From Planctomycetota bacterium (GTDB lineage: Bacteria > Planctomycetota > Phycisphaerae > SM23-33), in contig JAKJER010000043.1 in the NCBI GenBank assembly GCA_022705325.1, forward strand, positions 1-52,760: a DNA stretch of 52,760 nucleotides, in the 5' to 3' direction. The translations under genes and the position numbers were made by a program. The notes beneath the pieces are model-generated. The model ran no database searches. It saw nothing but the letters and a program-made list of their open reading frames with translations, and had not been told where the DNA came from. The stretch's first letter is position 1. The number at the start of each line of letters is the position of its first letter. Below are positions 26,362 to 34,016 of the stretch, one piece after another.

Positions 26362-27270
26362 TTACGAGTAGCGGTACAGGTAGCTGGGGATGATGAACCG
26401 CCGATGCGTCAGCACCAGCCCGACCAGCTTGGCGTTGGTGGCGTGCAGCAGACGGAGGGCCTTGTCCACCGATTCCCTGTGCGTACGGTGCATGCGGACG
26501 ACCAGGAGGGCCTCGTTGGCCGCCTTGCTCAGGATGCCCGCGTCGCTGACGACGTTGATCGGGGGCGTGTCGAACAGCACGTAGTCGTACTTGCGTCGCA
26601 GCTCACCCACGATCTCCATCAGTTCGGGCCGGCCCATCAGCTCGCCCACGTTGCCCGCGGCGTTGCCGGGGGGCAGGAAGAACAGGTTGGGATAGACCGT
26701 GGGAACGACCACGTCGCGGAGGGTGGCCTTGCCCTGGAGCAGTTCGGCCATTCCCGCCTGTTGCTTGCAGCCGAGCATGGCGGTGAGCTTCTTCTTGCGG
26801 AGGTCGCAGTCGACGAGGATGGTCTTGCGGTCGATGCGCTCGGCCATCACCATGGCCAGGTTGGCGGCGGTGACGGTCTTGCCCTCGCCGGCCATCGCGG
26901 AGGTGATCAGGAGGCAGAAGCGTTCGTCGGGGTACTGGGCCAGCAGGTGGGTTCGGAGGCTCCGGTATTCCTCGGTGATGCGCCCGCCGCGGTCGTGGTG
27001 GGTGACGAGGACCTCGGAGAACGACCCGTTGTGCCCGATGACCTTTGCGGCGCCGACGGACTGGATGATGGGCGGCGCCTGGAGGGCGGGGGCTTTGGCG
27101 TCCTGGGAGGCCGGTGCAGGTGCAGGCGCGGGCGCCGCGTCGGCGGCGGGCGTGACGCGCCAGGCCTCGCGCGGGGCCGCCTCCGTCTCAGCGGAGACCT
27201 GGTCAGCGGCGGCTCGCTGCTGCTCTTGCTCTGCCTGATGCTTTTTGATTGCGTCCCATACGTTGGCCAC
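26362..27270 (-). CDS. BY-kinase (CpsD/CapB-type tyrosine autokinase)
   Basis: A 302-residue cytoplasmic kinase controlling polysaccharide polymerisation. After an Ala/Pro-rich N-terminal linker come EEYRSLRTHL (100-109), Walker A AMAGEGKT (125-132), Walker A' ILVDCDLR (151-158) and Walker B YVLFDTPP (230-237). The C-terminus ends SYLYRYS, a short tyrosine cluster (three Tyr in the last six residues) suitable for autophosphorylation. The start is taken as GTG 27270 because AGGAG lies 7 nt upstream; the ATG at 27318 would overlap the previous gene. It is split from its Wzz-like activator, as in Firmicutes, with an ExeA-like ATPase gene in between. Confidence 0.88.
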   Translation of the reverse strand: MANVWDAIKKHQAEQEQQRAAADQVSAETEAAPREAWRVTPAADAAPAPAPAPASQDAKAPALQAPPIIQSVGAAKVIGHNGSFSEVLVTHHDRGGRITEEYRSLRTHLLAQYPDERFCLLITSAMAGEGKTVTAANLAMVMAERIDRKTILVDCDLRKKKLTAMLGCKQQAGMAELLQGKATLRDVVVPTVYPNLFFLPPGNAAGNVGELMGRPELMEIVGELRRKYDYVLFDTPPINVVSDAGILSKAANEALLVVRMHRTHRESVDKALRLLHATNAKLVGLVLTHRRFIIPSYLYRYS

Positions 27271-27280
27271 AGGGGTACTC

Positions 27281-28144
27281 CTATGTTGGACTTGAAGCCA
27301 GTGCCGGCTGGCCGGCAACAGAGGTTCGGAGGCTCCAGCAGGTCATGTCGCGAACGACCTCGGCGACGACGGAGCGGTCAAGGCGATGCAGGCCCTTGGC
27401 GTATCCGACCAGCAGGGCATTGTCGCACAGTACGTTGATCAATCGGGGGGTGCCGTCGGTGGCCAAGGCGACGTCCGCCAGGGCCTCCGGCGTGAACTCG
27501 ACGCGGGCCTGGCCCTGTCCGGCCACGCGGAGGCGGTGGCGGACGTAGGCGGCCGTGTCGGCGGGCGTGAGGTGCGCCAGGTGGTAGCTCAGGACGATCC
27601 GCTGGCGGAGCGGTTCCCAGCGGGGTTCGAGCAGCTTCTGTCGCAGCTCGGGCTGCCCGGTCAGGACGATCTGCACCAGGCGTTGGGCGTTCTGCTCCCA
27701 GTTCCACAGCAGGCGGATCTCTTCCAGGCAGGTGGGGGAGAGGTCCTGGGCCTCGTCGAGGATCAGGGCCACCAGCCTGCCCCGCGCGTGGAGGCGAAGC
27801 AGATGCTGTTCGAGCTGGTCGACCAGGCAGAGCTTGTCGGCCGACAGGGCTACGTTGAGTCCCAGGCGGTTGGCCAGGCTTCGCAGCAGTTGCTTGCCCG
27901 ACTGGGGCGGGCTCTTGAGCGCGACCACGGTGGCGTTGTGGGCGAGCCGCCCGGCGAGCACGCCGCCGACGAAGGTCTTCCCCGCGCCGACCTCGCCGGT
28001 GACCAGGACCATGCCCTTGCGGTGCTGGACCGTGTAGAGCATGTTGGCCAGGGCCTCGGCGTGGACGGTGCTCTCGTAGAAGAACCGCTCGTCGCACGTG
28101 GTGGCGAAGGGGAATTCCTTCAGGCTGTAGAAACTCAAGTACAT
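27281..28144 (-). CDS. ExeA-like AAA ATPase of a polysaccharide locus
   Basis: A 287-residue P-loop ATPase of the ExeA/GspA type: opening MYLSFYSLKEFPFATTCD, Walker A GEVGAGKT (50-57), Walker B LVALILDEAQDL (124-135), sensor region VQIVLTGQPEL and a C-terminal GTPRLINVLCDNAL helical lid. Similar ATPases occur with Wzz-type proteins and BY-kinases in exosortase (XrtA/PEP-CTERM)-linked exopolysaccharide clusters. Here it sits between those two genes, 10 bp after the Wzz-like gene and 10 bp before the kinase GTG. No exosortase gene is seen in this window. It has no peptidoglycan-binding domain. It is probably a cytoplasmic helper of export or secretion. Confidence 0.87.
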   Translation of the reverse strand: MYLSFYSLKEFPFATTCDERFFYESTVHAEALANMLYTVQHRKGMVLVTGEVGAGKTFVGGVLAGRLAHNATVVALKSPPQSGKQLLRSLANRLGLNVALSADKLCLVDQLEQHLLRLHARGRLVALILDEAQDLSPTCLEEIRLLWNWEQNAQRLVQIVLTGQPELRQKLLEPRWEPLRQRIVLSYHLAHLTPADTAAYVRHRLRVAGQGQARVEFTPEALADVALATDGTPRLINVLCDNALLVGYAKGLHRLDRSVVAEVVRDMTCWSLRTSVAGQPALASSPT

Positions 28145-28154
28145 TCGGGTTCCG

Positions 28155-29141
28155 TTAGAATCGGTCGATGAGTCTCATCACGCGGGACACCACCTGGTCC
28201 TGGACGTATTCGATGCGGGCGGCGGCGAAGCGATTGTACTCATCGGGCTCCCGCAGCCAGAGCGTGATGCTGAAGACCGAGCCGCCCAGGATGGCGAACA
28301 CCAGCAGGATGACCACCGGGGCCAGCAGCCAGCGCCGCAGTCGCAGGTTGCGCCTCCGCTGGCGGGTGATGATCTCGCCGATGATGCCCTGCACGGGCAC
28401 GCCGAACTGCTTGGCGTCCTCGGGCGTGCCGATCGAGCGGTCCATCAGGTGCGCCAGGAAGACCAGCACCGCGCCGAAAGCCAGCCCGCCGATCAGGGCG
28501 CCCATGAGGATCTTGCTCAACGAGGGGTCCGAGGGGCGGATCTGTCGCTCGGCCAGGCGGATGGCCTCCAGGTGGTTGCGCCGCTTGGCGATTTCGCCCT
28601 GGAGGGCCAGGCGGACGTCCTCGAGGCGCTTGGTCCAACTGCTCAGTTCGTTCTCCTGGGCCTTGATCTGGTTCAGGATCCGCTCGTACTCCTGCTTGAT
28701 GGTCTCGTAATTCTGCTCGGCGGCCTGGAACTTGCCCAGCTTGGTCTCCAGGCGCTGGATCTGCGCGTCGTTATAGGAGATTTCCTGTTCGAGCATGAGC
28801 TTGGTGACCGGGTTGACATCGGTGGGATAGATGTACTCCGGGACGTACTGCTCATTGTTCTCGACCATGCGCTGGATGCGCTCTTCGGTCTGCTTGATGC
28901 GGGTTTCGAGGTCCTTGATCTTGGGGTGGGCGGGCTTCATGACCAGCAGGCTGCGGGTGAGGTTCTCCTTGAGTCCGTCCCGCTCGTTGATCAGGGCCAG
29001 GAAATTGGGATTGGGCTTGAGGCTGACCTGGGAGGGCTTGCCCAGCCCGGGCATTGCGAGCGGGTTGGCGGGCTGGGTGGTGGGCTGGCCCGCTGCGGGC
29101 GCAGCCACGCCGGCCAGCAGGGAGGGCTGGGTGGTGGGCAT
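28155..29141 (-). CDS. Wzz/GumC-type chain-length determinant, C-terminal fragment (downstream of frameshift)
   Basis: This frame encodes the central coiled coil (about residues 40-215: LKENLTRSLLVMKPAHPKIKDL, KQTEERIQRMVE, KQEYERILNQIKAQENELS), then LRPSD-type PSDPSLSKILMGALIGGLAFGAV, one membrane helix and a second near the C-terminus. The N-terminal Wzz domain lies in the overlapping frame upstream. Inserting one C in the C6 run (G6 on the plus strand at 29172-29177) joins both into a single 595-codon reading frame with the normal layout of the family. The ATG at 29141 is the first in this frame but has no convincing ribosome site. It controls polymer length with the BY-kinase. Confidence 0.7.
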   Translation of the reverse strand: MPTTQPSLLAGVAAPAAGQPTTQPANPLAMPGLGKPSQVSLKPNPNFLALINERDGLKENLTRSLLVMKPAHPKIKDLETRIKQTEERIQRMVENNEQYVPEYIYPTDVNPVTKLMLEQEISYNDAQIQRLETKLGKFQAAEQNYETIKQEYERILNQIKAQENELSSWTKRLEDVRLALQGEIAKRRNHLEAIRLAERQIRPSDPSLSKILMGALIGGLAFGAVLVFLAHLMDRSIGTPEDAKQFGVPVQGIIGEIITRQRRRNLRLRRWLLAPVVILLVFAILGGSVFSITLWLREPDEYNRFAAARIEYVQDQVVSRVMRLIDRF

Positions 29142-29941
29142 GTCTTCGACGGTAGCGGCGGGGTGGTGGGCGGGGGGTTGATCGCCCCTTCCAGCATCCG
29201 GAGCTTCATCTTGGCCAGTTCCTGCTGTCGCTGGAGGGCTTCGACCTGAGTCTTGGCGTCCTCGATGGACCGCAGGAAGAACCCCGGCTCCTGGGGCATG
29301 GCGTAGGGGTTGTCCCGCTCGAACTTCATCCGCTTCTCTTCGTACTGCTGGAGGAGTTCCTGGGCGCCCTTGACCTGGATGTCCAGGAAGTCCTTGCTGG
29401 AGCGGAGGGAGGAGATAATCTGCTCGCCGACGCGGTTGATGTAGTTCTTGACCAGTTGGTCGGGCAGCATGCGGGCCAGGCGCGGGTCTTCGTGAGTGAC
29501 GCTGACCGAGATGAGGTCGACGGCGGGCGTGCGGACATCCCAGGAGACGCGGACCGCACGGGAGAGTTGGCCGATCAGTTCCTGCTTGAGGACCTGCCCC
29601 TGGTCGGTGAGCTGCCCGTCGCTGCCGTGGGGCATGCCGACGGTGAGTTCCAGGTCGGCGGCGGCCTGTTCCAGGGCGTTGGGGCCGGACAGGTCCCAGC
29701 GCAGGGTGTCCTTTCGGGAGTCCCAGTTCTCGGGCCCGCTGCCGCCGCCGGGGCCGGCGATCTGGGAGGGATCGGTGCGTCGCTGGAACCGGGTGGTCCC
29801 GGTGTACTTGACCGGCAGATAGTGCCCGGCGATGAGCACGCCGATCGCGAACAGCAAGGCCCCGCCGAAGAACAGTCTCCAGCGGCGGAAGACGATCCTC
29901 AGGATGTCTCGTGGCGTCAGCTTCTTGACAGTGTCAGCCAT
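28991..29941 (-). CDS. Wzz/GumC-type chain-length determinant, N-terminal fragment (ends out of frame)
   Basis: It begins at ATG 29941 with the cytoplasmic leader KKLTPRDILRIVFRRWRLFF and transmembrane helix 1 (~24-43), followed by the periplasmic Wzz domain and the first coiled coil (to about residue 250, KMKLRMLEGAIN). From there the frame turns into a meaningless Pro/Ser-rich tail of about 60 residues. The switch occurs at the six-base G/C run 29172-29177. Either a base is missing in this assembly, or the gene is broken, or polymerase slippage restores the frame. The gene lies 42 bp after the Wza-like lipoprotein gene in the same operon. Family role: inner-membrane co-polymerase that sets chain length. 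Confidence 0.7.
   Translation of the reverse strand: MADTVKKLTPRDILRIVFRRWRLFFGGALLFAIGVLIAGHYLPVKYTGTTRFQRRTDPSQIAGPGGGSGPENWDSRKDTLRWDLSGPNALEQAAADLELTVGMPHGSDGQLTDQGQVLKQELIGQLSRAVRVSWDVRTPAVDLISVSVTHEDPRLARMLPDQLVKNYINRVGEQIISSLRSSKDFLDIQVKGAQELLQQYEEKRMKFERDNPYAMPQEPGFFLRSIEDAKTQVEALQRQQELAKMKLRMLEGAINPPPTTPPLPSKTCPPPSPPCWPAWLRPQRASPPPSPPTRSQCPGWASPPRSASSPIPISWP
29172..29177 (-). other. Homopolymer at the frameshift in the chain-length gene
   Basis: Six G on the plus strand (six C in the coding strand) mark where the frame must gain one base. With one extra C the coding strand reads N-P-P-A-H-H-P-A-A-T-V-E-D-M-P-T-T, which runs on smoothly into the C-terminal fragment. Confidence 0.6.
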
Positions 29942-29983
29942 AATGATCTCGCTTTAATGATCCGGGTGGAGCAAAAGCCGCCT

Positions 29984-30811
29984 TTAGCGGTTGCGCCGAT
30001 CTCCATAGCGGTCCTGGTAGCTGTAGTCCGTGGTGTAGTACTGGACTTCGCCCGGGGCCCGCACCGCCTCCAGCACCGGGCTGACCGGGCTGAGGATCTG
30101 GCGGAGTTTCTTGGTGAACCAGGCGATGGGGTGCGGCGGGACGTAGATGATGTCGTCGGGCTTGAGCAGGATGTTGTTGGCCATGTCGCCGTTGCGGGTC
30201 ATGGCCTTGAGGTTGAACAGCATGCGGTAGCGGGGCTTGTCCTGCGGGATGGGATGCACGCCATGGATGCGATAGTACATCGTGTTCTTGCTGGCGTAGC
30301 CGCCGTGGGCGGGCTGGCTGACCCGCAGGACGATGATCCGCTTCTCCCATGCCTGGTCGGTCGGTCGGGCCGAGCAGAGCGCGTCCAGCAGCGTGTTGTG
30401 ACCGGTGTACTGCTGCGGGCCCTCGCCGCCGACCTCTCCGAAGACATAGTACTTCTGCGAGCGGCACTGGATGGTGACCGTCGCGTCGGCCTGCTCGTAG
30501 TAGTCCTTGGCCGCGGCGACCAGGACGGTCTCGATCTCCTTGTCGGTCATGTTGGCGACATAGATCTTGCCCAGCAGGGGCATGTTGATCTTGCCGTCGG
30601 GCCCGACGGTGTAGCTGCCGTTGATCTCCGGGACGTGCATCGAGTTGAGGGAGACGCCGTCGGGCGGCAGGGCCCGGTACTCCACGCCCGCCACAGGCGA
30701 GCGCGGCCTCATCAAGAAGGCGTTGACCTCCCCGGCGTTGTAGCAACCGGACGTGATGAGCAGTCCCAGCAGCCCCAGCAGGATGCCTGACCGCACGCTG
30801 GCCTTTGTCAT
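29984..30811 (-). CDS. Polysaccharide export outer-membrane lipoprotein, Wza-like
   Basis: A 275-residue protein. The start at ATG 30811 gives a lipoprotein signal with lipobox ITSGC (Cys23), and CGGAGA precedes it at 6-7 nt. The mature part begins with a Poly_export-like segment (NGSYTVGPDGKINMPLLGKIYVANMTDKEIETVL, shown as NGSYTVGPDGKINMPLLGKI and YVANMTDKEIETVL). An SLBB-like part follows (YYVFGEVGGEGPQQYTGHNT, LLDALCSA), then NNILLKPDDIIYVPPHPIAW, typical of the last SLBB/anchor region. It should form or contribute to the outer-membrane exit channel. It is the first gene of the nine-gene leftward operon and has a ~280-bp leader region with a terminator-like hairpin. Confidence 0.88.
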   Translation of the reverse strand: MTKASVRSGILLGLLGLLITSGCYNAGEVNAFLMRPRSPVAGVEYRALPPDGVSLNSMHVPEINGSYTVGPDGKINMPLLGKIYVANMTDKEIETVLVAAAKDYYEQADATVTIQCRSQKYYVFGEVGGEGPQQYTGHNTLLDALCSARPTDQAWEKRIIVLRVSQPAHGGYASKNTMYYRIHGVHPIPQDKPRYRMLFNLKAMTRNGDMANNILLKPDDIIYVPPHPIAWFTKKLRQILSPVSPVLEAVRAPGEVQYYTTDYSYQDRYGDRRNR

Positions 30812-30855
30812 AATCGATTCTCCGTGACGAAGCGGATGCATAGTTTCCATGTCGG

Positions 30856-30875
30856 ATAAAAACAGCCGAAGCTGT
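30856..30875 (-). terminator. UUCG-tetraloop hairpin with U tract in the polysaccharide operon leader
   Basis: On the minus strand the sequence reads ACAGC-TTCG-GCTGT followed by TTTTA (stem 30875-30871 and 30866-30862, loop 30870-30867). A C(UUCG)G-capped 5-bp stem plus a T run is a compact intrinsic terminator. It lies about 50 nt before the Wza-like ATG. It could end read-through from the membrane genes upstream or act as an attenuator in the operon leader. Confidence 0.5.
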
Positions 30876-31090
30876 GATAACTTCGTGGTTTTGGCTCCAG
30901 ATGTTCGTCGACGGCTTATCCCTCGCGTCGAAGGCGTCCCTGCCTGAACCCGCATTATCCCACATCTTTCGCCTTTTGTGGTAAACAATTTGCGGGCGCC
31001 GTCATCTCTCTTATCGTTCAAGGGATATGAGTACGTTAGCAGTTTTCCCCCCGTCCGGTCACTTCAGAGACCCGGACTCTCCGGGAAGGG

Positions 31091-31774
31091 CTATTCCTTC
31101 TTCTTGGTCGCCTTGTCGCAGTTGTACTGGCAGGCGAACCCGATGACCGCGGGAATGGTCACCAGCAGCGGCGGGACGTGGGGATTCCGCAGCCAGGTCT
31201 CGATGGTGGCCTCGGTGGGCTCGAACCGCAGCAGCAGGGCCAGCAGGGCCGCCATCGCCATCGTGGCGCCCTGGAAGGACGTGAAGACCATCACCACCAG
31301 CTTGAAGATGACGAACGCCAGCAGGGCCAGGGTGATTGTGCCGATCAGTCCGCCGGTCCAGGCATAGCCGCCCAGGTCGCCCTGTCGCTCCAGGAGCGTC
31401 GCGGCATACTGCCAGACAGCCACCCCCAGGCACCAGCCCGCCAGGGCGCCCATGAAGCTGACGGCGTATTTCATCAGGGGCACGGCCAGGGCCGCCAGCA
31501 GCAGCCCGCCGCCGATCGTGCCCAGCAGGTAGGTGTTCTCTCCGGGGATCCGGGCGCCCAGCTCGGCGCCGATCAAGGCCCCGATCACCGTGGCGTTGAT
31601 CAGCACGACCAGTTTGAAGAACCGCCAGCCCAGCAGCAGCACCGCCAGCCCCAGAGCCAGCGTGATCACCATGGGCACGGGCCCGGACTGCTGGAGGTAG
31701 CGGGCCAGGCTGTCCAACGAGGGGACTTCCCACAGCTTCTGCCACAGGCTGGGCATGGTTGTCTGGGCGATCAT
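31091..31774 (-). CDS. Integral membrane protein of unknown function (DUF4203/TMEM198-like)
   Basis: A 227-residue protein with about seven hydrophobic helices and a Lys-rich tail (CDKATKKKE). The glycine-patterned segments LALGLAVLLLGWRFFKLVV and ATVIGALIGAELGARI resemble DUF4203/TMEM198-type membrane proteins. The neighbouring upstream gene encodes a protein with the same pattern, which suggests an old duplication. The start ATG overlaps the upstream stop by 4 bp (31771-31774). No catalytic residues are evident. The function is unknown; a scaffold or channel-like role would be a guess. Confidence 0.7.
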   Translation of the reverse strand: MIAQTTMPSLWQKLWEVPSLDSLARYLQQSGPVPMVITLALGLAVLLLGWRFFKLVVLINATVIGALIGAELGARIPGENTYLLGTIGGGLLLAALAVPLMKYAVSFMGALAGWCLGVAVWQYAATLLERQGDLGGYAWTGGLIGTITLALLAFVIFKLVVMVFTSFQGATMAMAALLALLLRFEPTEATIETWLRNPHVPPLLVTIPAVIGFACQYNCDKATKKKE

Positions 31775-32595
31775 GAGCTTGTCCTCGCGGTCTTGGAGGC
31801 CTTCTTCTTGCTCCGCTCCGCCGAACCGGCGTCAGCGGGCGGCTCGTCCTCTTCGGCCTCTTTGGCCTTGGCGGCGCGGGCCTGCTTGAACTCCGAGCGT
31901 CCCTGGACGATCCATCCCGCCAGGGCCAGCGCCCCCAGCACGCCCGCGGGCACGAGCGGGGCCGTCCAGGCCCCCGCCCACACGTTCGCGTTGAACCGTC
32001 CGCCCACGAGCAGCCCGCCCGCGACGGCCAGGGCGGCGCCGGTCAGGGCGGTCATCAGCACCCTGCCCATGCGGGGCCAGACCAGGACCAGCAGAAACAG
32101 GACTGCCGCGCACGCGCCGATGAAGACGTACAAGGCCGGAGGCAAGACCTGCGCCAGGCCCTGCCCCCACTGACCCAGATAGCGGCCCAGGGTGTCCAGC
32201 CACGCAAGGAACGTGTCTGCGGGGGCGAACTCCGCCGGGCGGTTCTGGAGCACCAGCTCGCCGGCGCGGAAGGATACGCCCACGATGCCGATCAGCAGGC
32301 CCAGTGCGCCGGCCAGAGCGGCCCAGACCAGGCGGGCCGCCACCAGGGCCAGGATGGCCAGCGCGAAGACGGCCACGAAGCGGACGGCGTTCTCGGGCAC
32401 GTTGAGGCGGGCGATCAGCAGCGGGGCCAGCAGGAAGCCCGCCCCCGCCCCGGCCAGCACCATGAACGCCCGCCCGAGCTTGCGCCCCCACAGCACCAGC
32501 AGCAGCCCGACCAGCACAGCCGCTCCGCCGGCCAGATAGGCGACCTGCGCGGTCAGTTCGGTGGGGTACGCGGGAGGCGGAATGTTCTCCAGCAT
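31771..32595 (-). CDS. Integral membrane protein of unknown function, related to the next gene
   Basis: A 274-residue protein with about seven membrane helices and a long charged cytoplasmic tail (~235-274, rich in Lys, Ala, Glu, Ser). The first helices (YLAGGAAVLVGLLLVLWGRK, then AGAGAGFLLAPLLIARL) have the same G-x3-G layout as the downstream protein. ATG 32595 is preferred because AAGGA lies 8 nt before it; ATG 32604 is nine bases upstream and has a poorly spaced site. It forms a coupled pair with the downstream gene. The closeness of a rhomboid gene upstream (76 bp) hints at a three-gene membrane unit, but no function can be assigned. Confidence 0.7.
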   Translation of the reverse strand: MLENIPPPAYPTELTAQVAYLAGGAAVLVGLLLVLWGRKLGRAFMVLAGAGAGFLLAPLLIARLNVPENAVRFVAVFALAILALVAARLVWAALAGALGLLIGIVGVSFRAGELVLQNRPAEFAPADTFLAWLDTLGRYLGQWGQGLAQVLPPALYVFIGACAAVLFLLVLVWPRMGRVLMTALTGAALAVAGGLLVGGRFNANVWAGAWTAPLVPAGVLGALALAGWIVQGRSEFKQARAAKAKEAEEDEPPADAGSAERSKKKASKTARTSS

Positions 32596-32670
32596 GGGCG
32601 ACATCCTTGTCTCGGCGAGCGGCCAGCTCTCAGCAGTCGGGTCCGGATCACTGAAGTGCCCCGGCCGAGA

Positions 32671-33849
32671 CTACTGTCGTTCCTGGATCTCCATCAAGCC
32701 GCGGCGGGCCAGTTCCTGCTTGCGCGGGTCGTGGAGATCTTCCAGGGCCCGCGTCAGCAGGTCCGCGGCGCGATCGTCCTGGTGCAGGTACCGTCCGTAC
32801 AACAGCCCCAGGATGAGATTGATATCGGCAATATGCTCGTAATTGCCATAGTATTTGAGGAAGCGCTCGTAAGCGTCGGCCGCGGCGGCGTGCTGTTCCT
32901 CGGCCATCAGTTGGTTGGCCACGTCGAGCTGGTTCTGGCGGGACAGGACGATCTCGTCGGCCAGTTGGACCAGTTCGAGGTACTGGTGGGCCGCCTCGGA
33001 CAGGCTGCCCCGGGCGCAAGCGTCGCTGATCTGTTGTCGCAGGTGCTGCTCGCGCTGGAGCAGTTCGCCGTGGGCGGCGGGGGCGGGCGTCATGCGCGGG
33101 CGGCGGCGGAGTTCTTCTCCCGCGTCGCGGGTGCGGATGGGGCTGAAGCCCTCGGCGACCATGCGCCGGTACTGGCGTCGGCGGTGGGCGGAGCGGAAGA
33201 GGTTGAGCAGGTCGAAGACGTCTCGCGGGACCGTTCGCGACAGCAGCAGTCCGGCGGCGATGAGGATGCCGAAGACGTAGCCGGTGCTGTGGGCGGCGTA
33301 GGCGACGCCCCCGCCGCCGGGCCCGCCGAAGGTGCCCGTGGACATCCACAGGTTCCAGACGAACTGGAACAGCAGGAAGACCAGGCTGGAGACCTCGAAG
33401 GTGGTGATGAAGTAGAAGAACACCAGCAGCGTCACCTGCACGCGGGGGAAGAGGACCAGGTAGGCCCCGGTGACGGCCGAGATGGCGCCCGAGGCGCCCA
33501 GCACCGGGGCGTCGCCCGCCAGCAGGAGATAGCCGATGTTGGACAGCACCCCTCCGGCCAGGTAGAAGCCCAGGTAACCGACGTTGCCCAGCTTGTCGTT
33601 GATGGCGTTGCCGAACACCCACAGGAAGATCATGTTGCCCAGCAGATGCACCAGGCTGCCGTGGAGAAAGACGCTCGTGACGAACTGGTAGAGCTGGGGC
33701 GCGTCCGGATGCAGCAGGTAGGCGTCGATCTTGAGAATGTGATTGCCGTTGTAGCCCAGCACGTAGATGAGGATGTTGGCCGCCAGCAGCAGGTAATTGA
33801 CCGCCGGCGGTCGAGAGAGGCGATATTCGGTACGGATCGGGATTAGCAT
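32671..33849 (-). CDS. Rhomboid intramembrane serine protease with C-terminal helical (TPR-like) region
   Basis: A 392-residue protein. The N-terminal ~205 residues form a six-helix rhomboid core: H68-LLG-N72 in helix 2, the catalytic Ser120 in GASG, and the catalytic His187 in YAAHSTGYVFG. Both dyad residues are present, so the enzyme should be active on membrane substrates. An unusual ~175-residue cytoplasmic extension follows: a basic linker, then helices such as GSLSEAAHQYLELVQLA and EEQHAAAADAYERFLKYYGN that look like TPR units. The tail may recruit partners. The start at ATG 33849 fits the usual short N-terminus. The substrate is unknown. The downstream membrane genes may be co-transcribed. 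Confidence 0.88.
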   Translation of the reverse strand: MLIPIRTEYRLSRPPAVNYLLLAANILIYVLGYNGNHILKIDAYLLHPDAPQLYQFVTSVFLHGSLVHLLGNMIFLWVFGNAINDKLGNVGYLGFYLAGGVLSNIGYLLLAGDAPVLGASGAISAVTGAYLVLFPRVQVTLLVFFYFITTFEVSSLVFLLFQFVWNLWMSTGTFGGPGGGGVAYAAHSTGYVFGILIAAGLLLSRTVPRDVFDLLNLFRSAHRRRQYRRMVAEGFSPIRTRDAGEELRRRPRMTPAPAAHGELLQREQHLRQQISDACARGSLSEAAHQYLELVQLADEIVLSRQNQLDVANQLMAEEQHAAAADAYERFLKYYGNYEHIADINLILGLLYGRYLHQDDRAADLLTRALEDLHDPRKQELARRGLMEIQERQ

Positions 33850-34016
33850 CGGATCAGCGGATGGGGATTAGGGACCAGGCAACAAGAACCGGGCACGAGA
33901 AACCAAGGCCCGCCCGCGAAGGCGGAGAGACTGTCGGCTTGGGCTCTCCCAATCACCATACGTTCCATCATAGCAGGCTTTCGTCCGGCGTCCTGGGGCA
34001 CGGTGAGGTCTCGTCG

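Noticed and set aside
30812..30980. Possible c-di-GMP (GEMM-type) riboswitch in the polysaccharide leader
   Set aside because: GGGACGC is present, but the remaining conserved GEMM blocks do not appear in the right order. Only the hairpin is supported.
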